A DNA stretch of 64,000 nucleotides from Parvularculaceae bacterium (lineage in GTDB: Bacteria > Pseudomonadota > Alphaproteobacteria > Caulobacterales > Parvularculaceae), in assembly GCA_021776475.1 (NCBI GenBank), contig JAJFFV010000005.1, positions 620,001-684,000 on the forward strand. Reading direction: 5' to 3'. The position numbers and the translations under genes are program-made. Positions 1-9,470 of this stretch are shown in pieces; within the stretch, counting starts at the first letter, position 1; the number at the start of each line of letters is the position of its first letter. The notes beneath the pieces are model-generated. The model made no database searches. It was not told the origin of the DNA and worked only from the letters and a program-made list of their open reading frames with translations.

Positions 1-435
1 CTCTTCGATACCGACGTTGTCCTCATCGTCGTCATCCATGATTGTGCGCTGAAGATCTTCGTCTTGTTCTGTGACAATTTCGATTTCTTCGTCATGGACC
101 GCAAATTGATCCTCAAAAAGCGGGTTTTCGACGGTGTCACTATCGCCATCGGCAGAATTGCGAATGTTGCGACGGATCATCCCCAACATAATCAGAGCGA
201 CTATGATGACCACAGCGATAGCTATCCAAACACCGATATTGATGCCGCCATCTCCCGCGCCGCCCGCCTGGGCAGCATTCAACGCTTCAGCAACTTGACG
301 CTCGCCCTGCTGACGCAATTCATCAATTTCATTCTCGATACGAGATTGTGCTACAGAAATTATCTGACGCAGCACGCCAAGCGCCTCTCTCGGAACTTGG
401 GCTATGTTGTCCCGACCATACTCAAAATACGACAT
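1..435 (-). CDS. Hypothetical single-pass membrane protein (partial, C-terminus off the window)
   Basis: The reverse-strand frame starts at an ATG at 435-433 (MSYFEYGRDN...) and stays open to the left edge, so 145 codons are visible. Residues 1-60 are hydrophilic, rich in Gln, Glu and Arg, and probably helical. A short Gly/Ala linker leads to one strong membrane segment at about 68-86 (IAIAVVIIVALIMLG). After it come a basic stop-transfer stretch (MIRRNIR) and a very acidic tail ending in a DDDDED run. There is no signal peptide, so the N-terminus is probably cytoplasmic or the protein is anchored by the internal segment. It is divergent from def. I do not recognise the family; RmuC, which often neighbours def, has an N-terminal anchor and does not fit. 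Confidence 0.6.
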   Translation of the reverse strand, partial: MSYFEYGRDNIAQVPREALGVLRQIISVAQSRIENEIDELRQQGERQVAEALNAAQAGGAGDGGINIGVWIAIAVVIIVALIMLGMIRRNIRNSADGDSDTVENPLFEDQFAVHDEEIEIVTEQDEDLQRTIMDDDDEDNVGIEE

Positions 436-586
436 GTTTACCACGCGAATGTCCAGATCCCCACTAGATCATTGTATTATTAGAACAAATTTACTCAAAA
501 GGCGAGCATATGGTTGGCCATGGTTAAGCAGATATCATGCCACTCAACTTATTGACGAGGGACATATAGGTGCTTAGGTGATCGCT

Positions 587-1105
587 ATGGCCATTAGAGA
601 AATATTGACAGCCCCTGATGAGCGATTGAGACTCGTTTCAGAGCCTGTTTTGACCGTTGATGACGAGCTGCGACGGCTCATGGATGACATGCTTGAGACG
701 ATGTATGCGGCGCCGGGTATCGGTCTGGCGGCGATCCAGATAGGGGTCCCGAAACGGGCGATTGTCATGGACCTTTCGGGTGCCGAAGATGACCCCGACC
801 CGCGCTACTTTGTGAATCCTGAGGTTGTAAAATCATCAGAAGAAACAACGCCTTACGAAGAGGGTTGTTTGTCGGTTCCTGAATATTACGAGGAAGTTGA
901 ACGGCCCGTTCATTGTACAGTCAAATATCTGGATTATCACGGCAACCCACAGATTTTGGCGGCAGAAGGTCTCCTCGCGGTTTGTATTCAACATGAAATA
1001 GATCATCTGGAAGGTGTCCTTTTCGTTGATCACATTTCTCGTCTCAAACGAGAGCGAATTTTGCGAAAGCTCAAAAAAGAGCAAAAGCTTGCTGAGGTTC
1101 CCTGA
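587..1105 (+). CDS. def: Peptide deformylase
   Basis: Removes the N-formyl group from the initiator methionine of new proteins in the cytoplasm. All three family motifs are present: GIGLAAIQ at residues 44-51, EGCLSVP at 92-98 with the metal-binding Cys94, and HEIDH at 136-140 with two metal His and the catalytic Glu. The length of 172 residues is normal for the family. A GTG at 578 would add three residues, but the ATG at 587 gives the usual MAIREIL start and has AGG a few bases upstream. It heads the def-fmt-truA set, which links deformylation with formylation of Met-tRNA. Function is secure; the start is likely. Confidence 0.97.
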   Translation: MAIREILTAPDERLRLVSEPVLTVDDELRRLMDDMLETMYAAPGIGLAAIQIGVPKRAIVMDLSGAEDDPDPRYFVNPEVVKSSEETTPYEEGCLSVPEYYEEVERPVHCTVKYLDYHGNPQILAAEGLLAVCIQHEIDHLEGVLFVDHISRLKRERILRKLKKEQKLAEVP

Positions 1106-1166
1106 ATTCCTTGCTATCTGCAAAATACACGTATCTAGGGTAGATAATCACACGGGGAGTATCGGG

Positions 1167-2108
1167 ATGCGCCTAGCATTTATGGGCACACCTCAGTTCG
1201 CAGTGCCGAGTTTGAGTGAGCTGATCGCCAATGGTCACGACGTCGCGGCGGTATACACACAACCACCGCGTCGCGCGGGGCGTGGACAGAAGCTGCAACC
1301 ATCGCCGGTCCAGCTTTTGGCTGAGGTTCACGGTCTGGAAATACGCACACCTTCGAGTTTCAGGGGCGAGGATGTACAAAGTGCCTTTGCTGATCTCTCG
1401 CTCGATGTTGCGATTGTCGTTGCGTACGGCCTCATCCTGCCGGCGGCCATTCTCAAAGCACCGCAACACGGATGTGTAAATTTACACGGCTCTCTTTTGC
1501 CGCGCTGGCGCGGTGCAGCGCCGGTCCAGCGGGCCATAATGGCGGGCGACCGCGAAACTGGCGTTCAGCTGATGCAGATGGAAAAAGGGTTGGATACCGG
1601 CGCGATACTTTTATCGGAAACTGTACCGATCACGAGTACGGATACCAGTGGCACACTGCAAGAAACGCTTTCGCACATTGGGGCGAGCTTGTTGCCACGC
1701 GCACTGGCAGCTCTTTCACGGGGCAAGCTGGAAGCGGTACCACAGCAAGAACACGGTGTGCTGTACGCTGATAAAATAGTCCCGGCGGAAGCCCGTATCG
1801 ACTGGGCCAGGCCAGTCAGGGAAGTTGATTGGCATATTCGTGGGCTCTCTCCGATTCCAGGTGCCTGGTTTGAAATTCGTGCAGCAGACGGCGAGAGAGT
1901 TCGCTGTAAGGTGCTAATGTCGTCTGTTTCCAAGAGCGCTTTCAACGGTCCGCCCGGCACGCTTGTCAGATCGGATGACAGGTTGCTGGTTACCTGTGCC
2001 GATGCTGCGCTTAGTCTCGAGCGTATTCAACGGTCGGGCAAAAGCATTCAGTCCATTGAGGAATTTCTTCGGGGATTTCCAGTAGCTGCCGGCCAGGTGT
2101 TGGCTTAA
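1167..2108 (+). CDS. fmt: Methionyl-tRNA formyltransferase
   Basis: Transfers a formyl group from 10-formyl-tetrahydrofolate to Met-tRNA(fMet) for translation initiation. The N-terminal formyltransferase domain starts with MRLAFMGTPQFAVPSL and carries the folate-site motif HGSLLPRWRGAAPVQ. The catalytic-Asp region GLDTG follows. The C-terminal OB-like tRNA-binding domain covers roughly residues 205-313. The reading frame extends upstream to 1014, but the ATG at 1167 follows a GGGGAG ribosome site and gives the family length of 313 residues. The gene lies 61 bp after def and 3 bp before truA, so the three are probably cotranscribed. Confidence 0.97.
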   Translation: MRLAFMGTPQFAVPSLSELIANGHDVAAVYTQPPRRAGRGQKLQPSPVQLLAEVHGLEIRTPSSFRGEDVQSAFADLSLDVAIVVAYGLILPAAILKAPQHGCVNLHGSLLPRWRGAAPVQRAIMAGDRETGVQLMQMEKGLDTGAILLSETVPITSTDTSGTLQETLSHIGASLLPRALAALSRGKLEAVPQQEHGVLYADKIVPAEARIDWARPVREVDWHIRGLSPIPGAWFEIRAADGERVRCKVLMSSVSKSAFNGPPGTLVRSDDRLLVTCADAALSLERIQRSGKSIQSIEEFLRGFPVAAGQVLA

Positions 2109-2111
2109 TCG

Positions 2112-2858
2112 ATGCCGCGCTACAAACTCACCCTCGAATATGTCGGGACGCCTTTTGTCGGTTGGCAAAGACAAAATAATGGTCTTTCTGTGCAAAAAGT
2201 GCTTGAAGATGCGGCAACCGCTCTCGACGAACGGAAGGTGGCTTCAGCCGCTGCGGGCCGTACCGATGCGGGTGTCCATGCTCTTGCAATGGTTGTCCAT
2301 ATTGATCTGCATAAGGATCTGCCGGCAGGGACTGTTCGTGATGCGATTAACCATCACCTGAAACAGTATCCGGTCGTGGTAATCGAAGCTGAGAGAGCCG
2401 ATGATGATTTTCATGCTCGATTCTCCTGTTTTCGGCGGCACTACCTCTATCGGCTTGTCGGGCAGCGCAGCCCTCTTGCGCTTAAAAAAGGTCGCGTATG
2501 GCGCCTCCCTTATGAACTTGATGCTAGTGCCATGAGGGACGCTGTCGATTGCCTGGTTGGTAGGCATGATTTTACAACTTTTCGGTCAGTGCAATGCCAG
2601 GCGAAATCGCCGGTGAAAACACTTGAGACGATGACGGTGACAGTGGACGGGGAGGAAATCCACGTTCGCTGTTCTGCCCCGTCTTTTTTGCACAACCAGG
2701 TCCGCTCATTCATTGGGACCCTGGAGCGGGTTGGCGCCGGGCGCTGGACGCCCGATCAAGTCAGACAAGCACTGGAGGCGCGTGACCGGCAGGCATGCGG
2801 GCCTGTGGCGCCGCCGCATGGGCTTTATTTTGTCAGGGCAGAATACCCCGAAGCGTAG
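2112..2858 (+). CDS. truA: tRNA pseudouridine(38-40) synthase TruA
   Basis: Isomerises uridine to pseudouridine at positions 38-40 of the tRNA anticodon arm. The catalytic motif GRTDAGVHA puts the essential Asp at residue 52, and the N-terminus (YKLTLEYVGTPFVGWQRQ) is typical. The length of 248 residues is normal. It begins 3 bp after fmt and ends 3 bp before the stop of the convergent secreted-protein gene, leaving no room for a separate terminator. The fmt-truA-dapE grouping is common in alphaproteobacteria; here dapE is nearby but on the other strand, after two unrelated genes. Confidence 0.97.
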   Translation: MPRYKLTLEYVGTPFVGWQRQNNGLSVQKVLEDAATALDERKVASAAAGRTDAGVHALAMVVHIDLHKDLPAGTVRDAINHHLKQYPVVVIEAERADDDFHARFSCFRRHYLYRLVGQRSPLALKKGRVWRLPYELDASAMRDAVDCLVGRHDFTTFRSVQCQAKSPVKTLETMTVTVDGEEIHVRCSAPSFLHNQVRSFIGTLERVGAGRWTPDQVRQALEARDRQACGPVAPPHGLYFVRAEYPEA

Positions 2859-2861
2859 TCA

Positions 2862-3362
2862 CTATTCGGTTGGTGTTGCAGCCTGCGCTGCACGGGCGGC
2901 GGCGGCCTGTTGCTGGAGGGCTACAATGACCGGATGCGTGCCGCTCGGGTAATTGGACTCAAGTTTTTTCCCGCAAGTAGACGCTTCAGATGTGACATAA
3001 TCGACAATCTGCTGAATCTGTTCCTGGCTTTCACCCTTGTTTGGCATGTTGTCTGACAGTTTCTGAATTGCCCCGTCGGCCTTGCTTTTAAACGCTGCAT
3101 CGTCAGCGCCTTCACCCAATGCCGTGTTTAATTCATAGTTCCACATCATGAACGCAAGATTGGATTGAATGGCGGCTTCTTCCGGCAAGCCATTCGGCGC
3201 CAGAAACTCCAAAATCCAGCCAAAAGTTGCTGCGCAATAGGCGGATGTATCAGCCGAAAACTTTGGCGCAGGCGAGGTTTGTGCGCTTGCGGAGGTGCTC
3301 AAAACTGTTGTCGCCAGCATGACGGCGCCTGCAGCGGCGAGTGATTTCGTGAATTTTTTCAT
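2862..3362 (-). CDS. Hypothetical secreted protein
   Basis: The protein has 166 residues with a clear Sec signal peptide: MKK, then a hydrophobic stretch to about residue 24, and a likely cut after SASA-Q near residue 27. The mature part is about 138 residues and mostly helical in character. It holds only two cysteines (AYCAATF and STCGKKL), which could pair in the periplasm. The C-terminus is Ala/Gln-rich (QQQAAAARAAQAA). A GGAGG ribosome site lies about nine bases before the ATG. It is convergent with truA and downstream of the 3486-4154 gene on the same strand, 123 bp away. I do not recognise the family. Confidence 0.7.
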   Translation of the reverse strand: MKKFTKSLAAAGAVMLATTVLSTSASAQTSPAPKFSADTSAYCAATFGWILEFLAPNGLPEEAAIQSNLAFMMWNYELNTALGEGADDAAFKSKADGAIQKLSDNMPNKGESQEQIQQIVDYVTSEASTCGKKLESNYPSGTHPVIVALQQQAAAARAAQAATPTE

Positions 3363-3485
3363 GAGAGGAACCCTCCAAAACTAACTAAGCGCTCATACCT
3401 CGCAGAGACTCTGCGCCACAGGAGAAAGCCATTCTGGCAATTTCTAGCGGACACAGGTGCATAAAGCCACCTAAAAGCGGCCATA

Positions 3486-4154
3486 TTACCCGCCCGTAAC
3501 AACCCAAACCAAGCTTGTGCTGTCCGCCGTATTCGGCGTCATGAAGAACCTCGTATAGGCACTATTGCCAAGATCCGTAATGACCGAGCCGACCAGCTGC
3601 GAGGCAAGAAACAACATCACCAAAATACCGATCGTTGGTGCCAGTTCGCTTTCGAGCGTCTGGCGGATAAGGCGCCAGCGCACAAATAACCAGAAAATGG
3701 TGACCATCAGATAGAACAGGATCAGCAGCTCAAATTGACCGGTCGGTGCGATCAATAAAACGCCGAGGCAAATAATCCCCTGCAAGAGCAAAACCGACCA
3801 GTTGTATGAGACAATTAATGGTGTAATCCGGGCGCCTGCCCGGATCTGCTGGGCAAGACCCACAAGCAGAAACAGAACAATGATCCAAGCAGCGGTTAAT
3901 TGAATGATCTGCATACCCGCATCATAGGCTGGCGGCAGATCGGGAATATCGAGGTCCGGATAGGTTGGGCTGAGTTTCAAGAGCGGCACGGTCAGCATGT
4001 TTGCAGTGACCGCCAAGGGAATGCTTAACGGCAGTGCCCAAAAAGAGCGGAACACCCCTTCCGAAGTCATGTCGAGCCGATCCTCCCAGTCGCGTCCGCG
4101 CAGCATTGCGATGATGGCGCCGAATTGCTGCACTATATAGTGAGGAGTGATCAT
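3486..4154 (-). CDS. Hypothetical multi-pass inner membrane protein
   Basis: A protein of 222 residues with about five hydrophobic segments. The first follows an N-terminal cytoplasmic stretch containing GRDWEDRLDM; the others lie near residues 40-60, 83-103, 113-135, 140-160 and 172-195. No enzyme motif is visible. Its start overlaps the dapE stop by four bases (4151-4154), so it is translationally coupled to dapE and probably made with it. The overall pattern (short cytoplasmic N-terminus, then helices) resembles Yip1-type alphaproteobacterial membrane proteins, but I cannot assign it. Confidence 0.7.
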   Translation of the reverse strand: MITPHYIVQQFGAIIAMLRGRDWEDRLDMTSEGVFRSFWALPLSIPLAVTANMLTVPLLKLSPTYPDLDIPDLPPAYDAGMQIIQLTAAWIIVLFLLVGLAQQIRAGARITPLIVSYNWSVLLLQGIICLGVLLIAPTGQFELLILFYLMVTIFWLFVRWRLIRQTLESELAPTIGILVMLFLASQLVGSVITDLGNSAYTRFFMTPNTADSTSLVWVVTGG

Positions 4155-5320
4155 GTGGCAGAAAAATACTCTTTGAGGAGCTGCCGATAGATTTTTTTCA
4201 GCAGCTCAAGATCCGCGATTGCCACCCGCTCATTGACTTTGTGCATCGTTGCGCCGACCAGACCGAACTCGGCGACCGGGGCGACTTTGTGAATGAAGCG
4301 TCCGTCGGAGGTACCGCCAGTAGTTGAAAAATCGGGCATCTTGTCCGTCTGTTCACCGACTATTTTGGCAATCAACTCGGCAAAACCCACGTCCGATGTC
4401 AAAAAAGCTTCACCAGAAGCACGGCCATTCAACTCCCAGACGATCTCGCCGGCGGCGGCCGTCGTCAACCGGTCGCGCAAACACGCCTCCAGGCTCTTGC
4501 CGGTCCAGTTTGGGTTGAAACGAACATTGAATCTGGCTGTGGCTTCACCCGGGATCACATTCTCCGCTAACGCTGGCGAGTTAATCGCACTTAGTTCAAG
4601 ATTGGAAGGCTGGAAGCGTTCATATCCATCATCAATCGGATTCTCGATCAGGGCGGCGACAAGCTTCATCAGTTTCGGCAGCGGATTATTGGCCCGTTGC
4701 GGGTAAGCGATATGCCCTTGTGTCCCTTTTACGGTCAGGTGCGCGTTGTAGCTGCCGCGCCGGCCTATTTTGATCGTGTCGCCTATTGTTTTTTGATTAG
4801 AAGGTTCGCCTATCACGCAATGGGTGATTTTTTCACCGCGAGATTCCATCCATTCGAGCACTTTTTTGGTGCCGTTGATTGCCATTCCCTCTTCATCACC
4901 AGTGATCAGTAAGCTGATCGATCCTGCCGGATGCCCAGTTTGCAGGAACTCCGTCACAGCACAAAGCCAAGCGGCAATCGCGCCTTTCATATCAGCCGCG
5001 CCACGGCCCCAAATCATACCATCTTTCTCAAACGCCTCGAATGGGGGGAGATCCCAGGCCGAAAGATCACCCGGCGGCACAACATCCGTATGCCCGGCAA
5101 AACACAGGTTCGGCTCTTTGGTTCCAAGTCGGGCATAGAGATTGTCGATTGGTGGTAAATCTTCGTCAGCAAAAACCAACCGCTCACAGGCAAAGCCGAG
5201 TTGTTCAAGCCAGTGCTGCACCAGATTGAGGGCGCCGTGATCTTTTGGTGTCACTGATGGACACTTGATGAGCTCGGCTGCGATTGCCGCTGGTGCTGAT
5301 TGTGTGGTAATATCGTGCAT
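4151..5320 (-). CDS. dapE: Succinyl-diaminopimelate desuccinylase
   Basis: Zinc peptidase of the M20 family that releases L,L-diaminopimelate from its N-succinyl form in lysine and cell-wall precursor synthesis. Metal ligands and catalytic residues are visible: FAGHTDVVPPGD (His77, Asp79), GRGAADMKG (shared Asp110), TGDEEG (general base Glu143, ligand Glu144), and a late HKVNERV segment supplying the final His. The dimerisation domain lies in the middle third. At 389 residues it is close to the family size of about 375-380. It is coupled to the membrane gene 3486-4154 by a four-base overlap. dapF, the next enzyme of the pathway, is 10 kb away at 15305. Confidence 0.96.
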   Translation of the reverse strand: MHDITTQSAPAAIAAELIKCPSVTPKDHGALNLVQHWLEQLGFACERLVFADEDLPPIDNLYARLGTKEPNLCFAGHTDVVPPGDLSAWDLPPFEAFEKDGMIWGRGAADMKGAIAAWLCAVTEFLQTGHPAGSISLLITGDEEGMAINGTKKVLEWMESRGEKITHCVIGEPSNQKTIGDTIKIGRRGSYNAHLTVKGTQGHIAYPQRANNPLPKLMKLVAALIENPIDDGYERFQPSNLELSAINSPALAENVIPGEATARFNVRFNPNWTGKSLEACLRDRLTTAAAGEIVWELNGRASGEAFLTSDVGFAELIAKIVGEQTDKMPDFSTTGGTSDGRFIHKVAPVAEFGLVGATMHKVNERVAIADLELLKKIYRQLLKEYFSAT

Positions 5321-5372
5321 TGTCCTACCGATCTATGCGAGCTCACTGATCTAAGCAAGCCGAGGTTTTTAC

Positions 5373-5840
5373 GTGCCAAAAATCGACATCAGCGCCATTC
5401 CTGTCCGCACAACCTGTGTCTACCCTGACCCTTATGCTGCGATTTGTGAAGGTCGCGAAAAACAGGCATTGGGGGACGCCGGCGGGCTCGACCAATTCGG
5501 GGTGAACTTGACGCGCTTGCGACCGGGAGCTGCGTCGGCAAACAGGCATTGGCACAAACATGAGGACGAATTCGTTTTTGTTCTCGAGGGCACAGTCATT
5601 CTTGTTGAAGATTCTGGCGAGGTCCCCTTGAAGGCTGGCGATGCTGCATCGTTCAAGGCTGGCGTTGAATGTGGTCATATGCTGATCAACAAGTCGCAAG
5701 AAGACTGTATTATTCTTGAGGTCGGCACCCGTGCAGATGAAGAGATTTGTTCCTATACGGATGTGAATGTCGATATGCGTGCCGTGAAGGAAACAGGCGG
5801 TGGCTGGCAGGTGCGGCATAAGGATGGGTCTCGGTATTGA
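5373..5840 (+). CDS. Cupin-domain protein
   Basis: A small single-domain cupin of 155 residues. The metal-binding motif is RHWHKHEDEFVFVLEG (two His, Glu), and the second motif lies around CGHML, with a His in the conserved position, so it probably binds a metal. The start is a GTG at 5373 with CGAGG seven bases upstream. The substrate cannot be read from the sequence: cupins of this type include sugar-phosphate isomerase-like and dioxygenase-like proteins. It is divergent from dapE, 52 bp away, and may share its promoter region. Confidence 0.82.
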   Translation: MPKIDISAIPVRTTCVYPDPYAAICEGREKQALGDAGGLDQFGVNLTRLRPGAASANRHWHKHEDEFVFVLEGTVILVEDSGEVPLKAGDAASFKAGVECGHMLINKSQEDCIILEVGTRADEEICSYTDVNVDMRAVKETGGGWQVRHKDGSRY

Positions 5841-6063
5841 GCGTCAACTAAAGCACTCTTTGGCTAAGTCAATGGTCCATGATCGCTGCGGACGGTCTCG
5901 GCGCGCTGGTTCAGGGTGACGATTGAGAAAATGACCATTGAGGCAACAAATCCTTGTCAGCCCTTAACCTGATATGGCCTGTCCTTCGAGTGCTGTGACA
6001 GGCAACATTTGTCAACGCAGCACATGATGAGGCGTGGCCAGGAACATATCAGCCATGGCCTTT

Positions 6064-6504
6064 TTACTGCCGTCCCGCCAGGTACCAGTAGATGAACCCG
6101 CCGGCGAGCCCTGCGGGGATATAAGTGGCCGCCAGCAAAATGCCGGACATACTATCCGTGAACGTATTATATTGTGATCCAAAGAAGATACTCAGCACCA
6201 GAAAAGGTATGAGTGCGCCGGTCACCAGCTCCGCCTGCCCTCGTGGCCAGCGAAACCGGCGTGCGAGCGCGACGAGAAAGCCGACAGGCATAGCGGTAAA
6301 CACGGCAACAAATAATCCCAAGAATGTGGCGGCTAGGAATGGCTCAAAAAAACCAAGATGATGACGTGCGAGCCCGTCGCCGAGACCGTTGTCTGCCACA
6401 AGGTAAGTCAGAAACAAAACAAGGCCTGCGACCCAGCAGGCCGCGAGCCACGCCAAAACTGGACGCAGCCCAACAGACCAGATCTTTTTAAGAATGGCAT
6501 TCAT
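6064..6504 (-). CDS. Hypothetical membrane protein, paralogue of its upstream neighbour
   Basis: A protein of 146 residues with about four membrane segments. It aligns along its length with the product of the preceding gene (6501-6968). Shared positions are RPVLAWL near residue 14, a PVGFLVAL / PVLLLVLL helix, a WPRG / LPRG turn followed by A(E/D)(L/V), and a C-terminal helix of the form IPxGxxGGxxYWxxAG. The two genes overlap by four bases (ATGA), so they arose by tandem duplication and are translated together. A complex of the two is a reasonable inference. No known family is recognised. Confidence 0.72.
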   Translation of the reverse strand: MNAILKKIWSVGLRPVLAWLAACWVAGLVLFLTYLVADNGLGDGLARHHLGFFEPFLAATFLGLFVAVFTAMPVGFLVALARRFRWPRGQAELVTGALIPFLVLSIFFGSQYNTFTDSMSGILLAATYIPAGLAGGFIYWYLAGRQ

Positions 6505-6968
6505 TTTACCCGAACACTCGACGGCGTCCCAGCGGCGAGCCAGTACACCAATCCACCCAGCGCGCCGACAGGAATGATGTCAATCATCAGCATCCAGACA
6601 CGTTCTCCGCCCACATCATAGGTTGAGGCCATCGCACCGGCGATGGTAAAGTAGGGCAAAAACGCGCTGATCATCACATCCGCCCAGCCTCGCGGCAATG
6701 CGACAGCGCGCACCAGCAACACCAGTAAAAGCACCGGCACCGCGGTGACAAGTGCGATGGCGCCCGCAGACGACAGCCACCAGATCAACATTGACTGCGG
6801 CTGCTCGCTCAATACTGCCAGCCAATCGATTTCATGCAGATGCCGCTGTACGGGGCGCAGGAAATTGACAGTCATATAACCGCCAACCAGGAAACCTGTC
6901 AGCATACAGGCGAACAGCCACGCTAGCACGGGCCGTGCTAGCTGCGGCCAGAAACCTGTTTTGTTCAT
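6501..6968 (-). CDS. Hypothetical membrane protein, first of a tandem paralogue pair
   Basis: A protein of 155 residues with about four membrane helices. The frame can be extended upstream to a TTG at 6995, but the ATG at 6968 (MNKTGFWPQL) is preferred because it lines up with the N-terminus of the downstream paralogue. The helix after LPRGWADVM and the C-terminal IIPVGALGGLVYWLAAG correspond to segments in the neighbour. It differs by a longer periplasmic loop (RHLHEIDWLAVLSEQPQ). It follows lepA on the same strand with a 72 bp gap. Function unknown. Confidence 0.7.
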   Translation of the reverse strand: MNKTGFWPQLARPVLAWLFACMLTGFLVGGYMTVNFLRPVQRHLHEIDWLAVLSEQPQSMLIWWLSSAGAIALVTAVPVLLLVLLVRAVALPRGWADVMISAFLPYFTIAGAMASTYDVGGERVWMLMIDIIPVGALGGLVYWLAAGTPSSVRVK

Positions 6969-7040
6969 CGCCCCACTCATCTCAGGAGATTGCAACAGGC
7001 GGGTTCGCCGGTCAACGCGGATTCAACGAGGGTGCATGCC

Positions 7041-8840
7041 TCAATTATCCATCTTCAATGCCTTGATGAACGCGTCCTGCGGAATATCGACGCGGCCGAA
7101 CTGGCGCATTTTCTTTTTACCGGCCTTTTGTTTGTCGAGCAGTTTGCGCTTCCGCGAGATGTCACCTCCGTAACACTTTGCAGTGACGTCCTTGCGCATG
7201 GCAGCAATGGTTTCACGGGCAATAACCCGTCCGCCGATGGCAGCCTGGATCGGGATTTTGAACAGGTGGCGCGGTATCAGGTCTTTCAGTTTTTCGCACA
7301 TCGCGCGACCACGGGTCTCGGCCTTATCGCGGTGAACGATGATCGAGAGCGCATCAACGGGCTCTTCGTTCACCAGGATCTGCATCTTAACAAGATTGTC
7401 GGTGCGGTAACCAATGATAGTATAGTCAAAGCTGGCATAACCCGTGGAGATCGATTTCAAACGGTCGTAGAAGTCAAAAACAACCTCATTCAACGGTAGT
7501 TCGTAGACGACCATCGCCCGTGCCCCGGCATAGGTGAGGTCGTGCTGGATACCACGGCGCTCCTCACATAATTTGAGGACACTGCCGAGATATTCATCGG
7601 GTACCAAAATCGTTGCCTTGATCCAAGGCTCTTCAATATGGTCGATGTGAACCGGGTCTGGCATGTCCGCCGGGTTATGCAATTCGATGTGTGACCCGTC
7701 GTTGAGATAGATCTGGTAGATGACCGACGGTGCGGTAGTGATCAGGTCAATGTTAAATTCACGTTCTAGCCGTTCACGGATGATTTCGAGATGAAGTAGA
7801 CCGAGGAAACCGCAGCGAAACCCGAAACCCAGCGCTGCAGAAGTCTCCATCTCATACTCAAACGAGGCATCATTCAGCCGCAATTTGGCGATCGCTTCGC
7901 GCAAGTCTTCGAACTCGGCGCTGTCAACCGGGAAAAGGCCACAAAAAACGACCGGCTGGGAGGGCTTGAAGCCCTCAAGTGGCGAACTTGTCGGACGGCG
8001 CTCATCGGTGATCGTATCACCGACCCGAGTGTCCGCTACTTCCTTGATCGAGGCGGTGAGGAAACCGATCTCCCCAGGCCCGAGCGCGTCCACATTGATC
8101 CGTTTGGGCGTGAAGGCGCCGACCTGATCAACAGTATAAGTCGCTCCGGCGCGCATCATTCTGATCTTGGTGCCTTTTTTCAGGTCGCCATCAATGACCC
8201 GTACCAGCACGACGACACCCAGATAACTGTCATACCAACTGTCGACGAGAAGCGCTTTCAAAGGCGCTTCCGCATTTCCTTCTGGTGCCGGCAACCGCGT
8301 GACAATCGCTTCTAGAACGTCGGGCACACCAAGTCCCGTTTTGGCGGAGATTTCAACGGCATCGGAGGCGTCGAGCCCGATTACGTCCTCGATCTGTTCA
8401 CGTACCCGGTCGACATCGGCCGCCGGCAGGTCAACCTTGTTCAGGACGGGGACGATTTCATGATCAACTTCCATCGCCTGATAGACATTGGCGAGGGTCT
8501 GTGCCTCGACACCCTGGCTGGCATCAACCACCAATAAAGACCCCTCGCAGGCCGACAAGGAGCGGTTGACTTCGTAAGCGAAGTCAACATGGCCGGGTGT
8601 ATCGATCAGGTTCAGGATGTACGTCTCTCCATCCTTCGCGGTGTAAGTGAGGCGCACAGTCTGCGCCTTGATGGTGATCCCGCGCTCACGCTCCAGGTCC
8701 ATATTGTCGAGCACCTGTTCGGTCATTTCACGACTGCTGAGACCGCCCGTCACCTGGATCAGGCGGTCAGCGAGGGTCGATTTGCCATGATCGATGTGCG
8801 CGACGATGGAGAAGTTCCGGATGTTGGACAGTTTACTCAT
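7041..8840 (-). CDS. lepA: Elongation factor 4 (LepA), back-translocating ribosomal GTPase
   Basis: Translational GTPase that acts on stalled or post-translocation ribosomes. GTPase motifs in order are AHIDHGKST (P-loop), DTPGHVDF (G3) and NKVDLP (G4). The unusual C-terminal domain of EF4 follows, with its conserved basic tail ([17 protein letters not shown]). A start at 8840 ([10 protein letters not shown]) gives 599 residues, the same as the E. coli protein; an in-frame ATG at 8852 would add four. Neither start has a strong ribosome site. Function is secure. Confidence 0.97.
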   Translation of the reverse strand: MSKLSNIRNFSIVAHIDHGKSTLADRLIQVTGGLSSREMTEQVLDNMDLERERGITIKAQTVRLTYTAKDGETYILNLIDTPGHVDFAYEVNRSLSACEGSLLVVDASQGVEAQTLANVYQAMEVDHEIVPVLNKVDLPAADVDRVREQIEDVIGLDASDAVEISAKTGLGVPDVLEAIVTRLPAPEGNAEAPLKALLVDSWYDSYLGVVVLVRVIDGDLKKGTKIRMMRAGATYTVDQVGAFTPKRINVDALGPGEIGFLTASIKEVADTRVGDTITDERRPTSSPLEGFKPSQPVVFCGLFPVDSAEFEDLREAIAKLRLNDASFEYEMETSAALGFGFRCGFLGLLHLEIIRERLEREFNIDLITTAPSVIYQIYLNDGSHIELHNPADMPDPVHIDHIEEPWIKATILVPDEYLGSVLKLCEERRGIQHDLTYAGARAMVVYELPLNEVVFDFYDRLKSISTGYASFDYTIIGYRTDNLVKMQILVNEEPVDALSIIVHRDKAETRGRAMCEKLKDLIPRHLFKIPIQAAIGGRVIARETIAAMRKDVTAKCYGGDISRKRKLLDKQKAGKKKMRQFGRVDIPQDAFIKALKMDN

Positions 8841-8900
8841 GAGAGAGGGCATATAGAGGTCTCATCCGCACGCTGCAATCAGCGTTGTCGCCGTGACGAC

Positions 8901-8927
8901 AAAAAAAACCGGCCGCGTGGACCGGGT
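8901..8927 (-). terminator. Rho-independent terminator after mscL
   Basis: Read on the reverse strand, a GC-rich hairpin (CCGGTC ... GGCCGG with one G-T pair and a CACGC loop) is followed directly by eight T. It lies 28 bp beyond the mscL stop and before lepA, so it ends the mscL transcript and separates the two genes. Confidence 0.75.
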
Positions 8928-8955
8928 CTTCAATAGATCGTAGTTTTCCGGCGCT

Positions 8956-9354
8956 CTATTTTTTAAGCGCGTCACGGATTTCTTCGAGAAGAACCTCGGA
9001 GCGCGGCGGCGCCGCCGGCACTGCTGGGGCTTCAGCTGCTTTCTTTTTCAGATTGTTGATCCCCTTGATGACGAAGAACAAGGCGATCGAGATGATCAAA
9101 AATGCGATACAGGCATTGATGAAAAGGCCAATATTCATGGTGACGGGTTCAATCTCCGCTGCCATGTCACCGGCTTTCAATGTCAGACCAATGTCTGCGA
9201 AATCGACCCCGCCCATCAGCAAGCCTATTGGCGGCATCAAAATGTCATTGACCAGCGAGCTGATGATGGTGCCGAAGGCGCCGCCCATGATGATGCCGAC
9301 AGCCATATCGACCATGTTGCCCTTGACAGCAAACTCCTGAAATTCCTTTAGCAT
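8956..9354 (-). CDS. mscL: Large-conductance mechanosensitive channel MscL
   Basis: Inner-membrane pentameric channel that opens under extreme membrane tension to release solutes on osmotic downshock. The N-terminal amphipathic helix ([13 protein letters not shown]) and pore helix ([20 protein letters not shown]) are typical, as is the MPPIGLL region. A second membrane helix covers about residues 75-98, and the cytoplasmic tail is charged. The ATG at 9354 has a GGAAAGGG site and gives 132 residues, the family length. The frame continues upstream to 9396, but those codons do not match the family. A single gene with its own terminator. Confidence 0.96.
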   Translation of the reverse strand: MLKEFQEFAVKGNMVDMAVGIIMGGAFGTIISSLVNDILMPPIGLLMGGVDFADIGLTLKAGDMAAEIEPVTMNIGLFINACIAFLIISIALFFVIKGINNLKKKAAEAPAVPAAPPRSEVLLEEIRDALKK

Positions 9355-9470
9355 CGTCGTTCCCTTTCCAGCTAGCGCAGGCAGAGAACGCAACATTGCC
9401 CGGTGATTTACCCGCGCGTGATCGCAGATTCGAGTTTGATTTTCAATTTATTATTTGGCAGCGGCGTTAT

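Noticed and set aside
64-483. Plus-strand frame of 139 codons at the left edge
   Set aside because: It lies antisense to the membrane-protein frame at 435-1, which has a start codon, a transmembrane helix and a sensible composition; the plus frame shows no family features.
1014-1166. Upstream extension of fmt
   Set aside because: The extension overlaps def in another frame and does not match the family; the ATG at 1167 has a good ribosome site.
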